Below, one piece after another: positions 61,598 to 64,000 of a DNA stretch of 64,000 bases. The notes beneath the pieces were generated by a model. It was given only the letters and a program-made list of their open reading frames with translations. It ran no database searches and had not been told where the DNA came from. The stretch is from Methanoregula sp. UBA64. GTDB taxonomy: Archaea; Halobacteriota; Methanomicrobia; Methanomicrobiales; Methanospirillaceae. Position 1 is the stretch's first letter. Every line of letters starts with the position of its first letter. The position numbers and the translations under genes were made by a program. The stretch spans positions 8,266 through 72,265 of the forward strand of contig NZ_DAQC01000004.1 in assembly GCF_002502735.1 (NCBI RefSeq), written 5' to 3'.

Positions 61598-61754
61598 ATT
61601 TTCATCGCCCGTCCTGCACGGTATTTTTTAGTCCTGTCCGGCAAGTTTTATCCGTTCCCGCAAGGATTCTCCAGGGAACTCTGGTTTTTCAGGATATCCC
61701 CCGGATACAACCGGGGGGAAATGGCTTTTTTTAAAGGGATAAAAACAGGAGAAG

Positions 61755-62723
61755 TTACCGGTACTTCTCATCGAGCCGGATAAGGTTCTCCCGGCCCTTT
61801 TTTACCTTCACGATAATCCCCCTCTGGTGGAGATCGTGTAAGGCTGAACTTAAGGTGGACTTGGGGATGCCAAGGGTTCTTCCCAGTTCTGACTGGAACT
61901 GCTCCCCGCCACCGGCCTTAAGCTGCCTGAGGATTTTTTCATCAAGGCCAATCCTGTCTGCATCCGACAGGGATACCGGGGGATCATCCGGTTCTTCCAG
62001 GGGCTCTGACGGCACTGCTGCCGGGTCCGGCTCCGGTTTTTTTCTCCGGTAGAACAGCAGTCCCGCCGCCGCAACAATAATGATGATCCCTGCAACCACG
62101 ACAGGGAGGAGGGGGAACCCGCTTTTTTCAAGGACAACGGACGGTTTCCCGGTGTCAAAGGATCGCAATCCGTACCAGGCAAGCGAGGCGCTGTCTTCCT
62201 GGTCCGGATCTGGTTCCGCGGAGACCAGCGAATATCCTGCGGGGTACCGTATGACAAGGACGGTGTCCTTTGAGAGGTACAGGCCACCGGCAAAGGCATC
62301 CCCGGTGGTCAGCGTGGTACCGGAAGATACGGAAAAGTTGGTCCAGGCAAACGAGATGGAGATTATACCGAATTTGCCGGTCGGCGTTGTCTGGGTAATT
62401 GCGGTGCCGGAGAAGTTCCCGACCGACATCTGTCGGGATGTGGCGGATGCGGCCTGCGCCGCCGAGCTCTGCATGAGGGTTTCGATCTGGGGGAGGTATA
62501 CGGAATCGAGCGTTGCGGCGTACTGTTCGAATGCCGCGGTATCGCTGTCGGTGGACAGGGGCGTCCGGTACTCCACGTTCCAGAGCGCCGTACCGCTGTC
62601 CTGGAGCTGTATCGTATAGGTGGTGGAATAGTCCTGGAGCCCCGCGGCGCAAACCGCCGGAACGGTAAGGCACACTGCGAGAACGAAGAGAACAAAAAAA
62701 CATCTGCGGTCGGTTGTTCTCAT
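61755..62723 (-). CDS. Membrane-anchored HTH regulator with outer sensory domain
   Basis: 322 residues. Signal or first helix CFFVLFVLAVCLTVPAVC, an outer beta-rich domain (about 28-205), a membrane helix LLPVVVAGIIIIVAAAGLLF, an acidic linker (EPLEEPDDPPV) and a C-terminal winged helix (DEKILRQLKAGGGEQFQSEL, GIPKSTLSSALHDLHQRGII). The HTH is on the cytosolic side, giving a one-component surface-to-DNA signalling protein of a kind frequent in haloarchaea and Methanomicrobiales (DUF7343/DUF7345-type). Target unknown. Confidence 0.87.
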   Translation of the reverse strand: MRTTDRRCFFVLFVLAVCLTVPAVCAAGLQDYSTTYTIQLQDSGTALWNVEYRTPLSTDSDTAAFEQYAATLDSVYLPQIETLMQSSAAQAASATSRQMSVGNFSGTAITQTTPTGKFGIISISFAWTNFSVSSGTTLTTGDAFAGGLYLSKDTVLVIRYPAGYSLVSAEPDPDQEDSASLAWYGLRSFDTGKPSVVLEKSGFPLLPVVVAGIIIIVAAAGLLFYRRKKPEPDPAAVPSEPLEEPDDPPVSLSDADRIGLDEKILRQLKAGGGEQFQSELGRTLGIPKSTLSSALHDLHQRGIIVKVKKGRENLIRLDEKYR

Positions 62724-62807
62724 GGGGCACGCCTTCTGATCATCATGGTATCCCGCTGATAAATACGCTTTTTATCGTTGATCCGATCCCGCGTACACGG
62801 GGGAAGG

Positions 62808-63791
62808 TCACCTGCCGTGCGGGCGCCCGTTTCCATTGTCCGTGGCCTCCGGATTCACGTGTGTGTTCCCATTTCCCTGCCCGTTACCCTGATTAGTCTC
62901 CCTGGTTCCGACTGTATCCGGGCTGCCCTTGTCGGTCCCTCCCGCAGTGCCGGACTGGCTCTGGTCGTTAGTGTCCCCCCCGCGATTTCCCGGGGAGATC
63001 TGGCCGGTCCCGTCCGCAGACTGCGCGCTCTGGTTTCCCTCACCGGGCTGCCCCGGGGACCTGCCGGTATCGGGAGACACAATACCCTTTGCGGTTCCGT
63101 TCCCCGTGGGATCCTGCTGCCCGCGGACCGGGAGTTTTGACGGGACAAGCGACCCTGTTCCCGTTGTATTGGCACCCGGGTAACCGGCGGTATCCCCGGA
63201 CCAGGTACGTTCCCGGATCTTCTCTTCGAACCGCAGCTGCCGTTCGAGGCTGTTGTTGTATGCCCGCACAAGGCCGGTGTTGTTGGGATACTCCTGCATG
63301 AGGTACCTGAACGTCTCCTGGTGACGGTTGAGGTTCTCCAGGGCGAGCATCAGCCCGGTCCCGTTGTTCTGCGGCTGCCAGGTACTTCCGTTTGGGGCAG
63401 TTGTGTCCGGCCCATCCCGGTTCGTAATGGTAGTTATGGTTTCTTCGGACTGGTTGACCTTCTGCCAGTACTGATCGAGGGTCCGGTTTACCGCATCGGT
63501 CTGGTTTGCGGCAAGGGCGCCCTGCAGTTCTGCAAGCCGGAGATCTGTCCGGTTGATCTCTTTTTCGAGTTTTTCGGTCTGGTTTGGCGTGAACGATTCA
63601 TCGAAGTTTTCCAGTGCGATCTTAAAGCCGTAGAGCGGGCTTGTCGGACCGATTGCATCCGTGGAAGGTGCCAGTACGGTTCCTGCCGGAAGAGCCGCCG
63701 GCGTCAGGTTTCCGGCAGCCGCTGCAAGCCCGGGAATACAAAGGATCCCCAGTATCGCAAGGATCACCACTATGAAAGACTGGTGTTTCAT
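62808..63791 (-). CDS. Secreted protein with DUF5667-like domain and Gly/Gln-rich tail
   Basis: 327 residues. Signal peptide (FIVVILAILGILCIPGLAAA), then IGPTSPLYGFKIALENFDES, the start of a DUF5667-like helical domain, whose coils (EKLEKEINRTDLRLAELQG, LDQYWQKVNQSEETI) fill residues 60-190. The C-terminal 120 residues are low-complexity Gly/Asn/Gln/Thr with no membrane anchor. Exported, probably surface-bound; function unknown. Left of the promoter region 63792-64000, where I see no gene. Confidence 0.8.
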   Translation of the reverse strand: MKHQSFIVVILAILGILCIPGLAAAAGNLTPAALPAGTVLAPSTDAIGPTSPLYGFKIALENFDESFTPNQTEKLEKEINRTDLRLAELQGALAANQTDAVNRTLDQYWQKVNQSEETITTITNRDGPDTTAPNGSTWQPQNNGTGLMLALENLNRHQETFRYLMQEYPNNTGLVRAYNNSLERQLRFEEKIRERTWSGDTAGYPGANTTGTGSLVPSKLPVRGQQDPTGNGTAKGIVSPDTGRSPGQPGEGNQSAQSADGTGQISPGNRGGDTNDQSQSGTAGGTDKGSPDTVGTRETNQGNGQGNGNTHVNPEATDNGNGRPHGR

Positions 63792-64000
63792 GGTTTTTCA
63801 GTCCCTGTGCAGTGCAGGTTGTTGTGTATACTACTCTGATTCGGGGACACATAAGTCTCCTTACCGTTCGGAAACCGGGATTTTGTCCTCATGGTTTCCC
63901 TTATGCGGGCAATCGTTCCAAAGGGTTCTGGCTGTCGATCCGGGCAATAATATTCGCGGAAAAACCCCGGGACGCCGGATTGGGAGGAACGGCAGAGGGC

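Overview
The window comes from a high-GC methanogenic archaeon, most likely of the order Methanomicrobiales (Methanoregula-like). The evidence is a methenyl-tetrahydromethanopterin cyclohydrolase (mch), a methanogenesis marker 12 protein, four-subunit pyruvate:ferredoxin oxidoreductase (porCDAB), archaeal Hef helicase-nuclease, an Orc1/Cdc6 ATPase, archaeal riboflavin reductase, PKD and PEGA surface proteins, ATGA-coupled operons and TATA/oligo-T signals. Genus is inferred from gene style only; no rRNA is present.

Layout. 1-350: C/G-rich direct repeats. 0.39-5.2 kb: a minus-strand redox operon (two iron-sulfur-flavoprotein-like proteins, cupin, DHA2 exporter, ferredoxin-fused aldo/keto reductase), divergent from an HxlR regulator. 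5.4-7.4 kb: Cys-rich thioredoxin-fold protein, beta-carbonic anhydrase, acetyltransferase. 7.5-14.7 kb: six translationally coupled genes for a membrane complex of the complex I / group 4 hydrogenase superfamily. Its large subunit lacks all four NiFe-binding cysteines, its small subunit lacks all four cluster-N2 cysteines, and no ferredoxin-like subunit is encoded. It resembles the Ehr (energy-converting-hydrogenase-related) type. 14.7-25 kb: hydrolase, AIR-synthase-like protein, TPR, YkgJ-type, lipoprotein, zinc-ribbon membrane protein, HEAT protein, divergent sensor kinase. 25-35 kb: metG, PKD protein, RNB exonuclease, UPF0173 hydrolase, HTH protein, glyS. 35-38.1 kb: hef and an AT-rich foreign-looking gene, enclosed by an inverted pair of GC-rich hairpin elements. 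38.1-43.6 kb: hypotheticals, a three-copy short repeat, p27-like zinc-ribbon protein, UPF0147, DUF308, PEGA and DHH proteins. 43.7 kb: tRNA-Phe. 44-50 kb: tandem CPA2 antiporters and a PAS histidine kinase. 50-53.3 kb: riboflavin reductase, an SLC13-like permease with a displaced start, and an AT-rich toxin-antitoxin-like island. 53.3-61.6 kb: porCDAB, marker 12, epimerase, apgM (probable ACG start), cdc6, mch. 61.7-63.8 kb: a membrane-anchored HTH protein and a secreted DUF5667-like protein.

How it fits together. Mch (C1 branch) and Por (acetyl-CoA to pyruvate) are core carbon metabolism. The Ehr-like complex keeps its ion-channel subunits but has no visible redox centre, so what drives it is the main open question of the window. 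The HxlR operon looks like an inducible flavin/ferredoxin-based detoxification module with its own exporter. Accessory DNA is limited to the edge repeats, the 37.5 kb gene and the 52-53 kb island.
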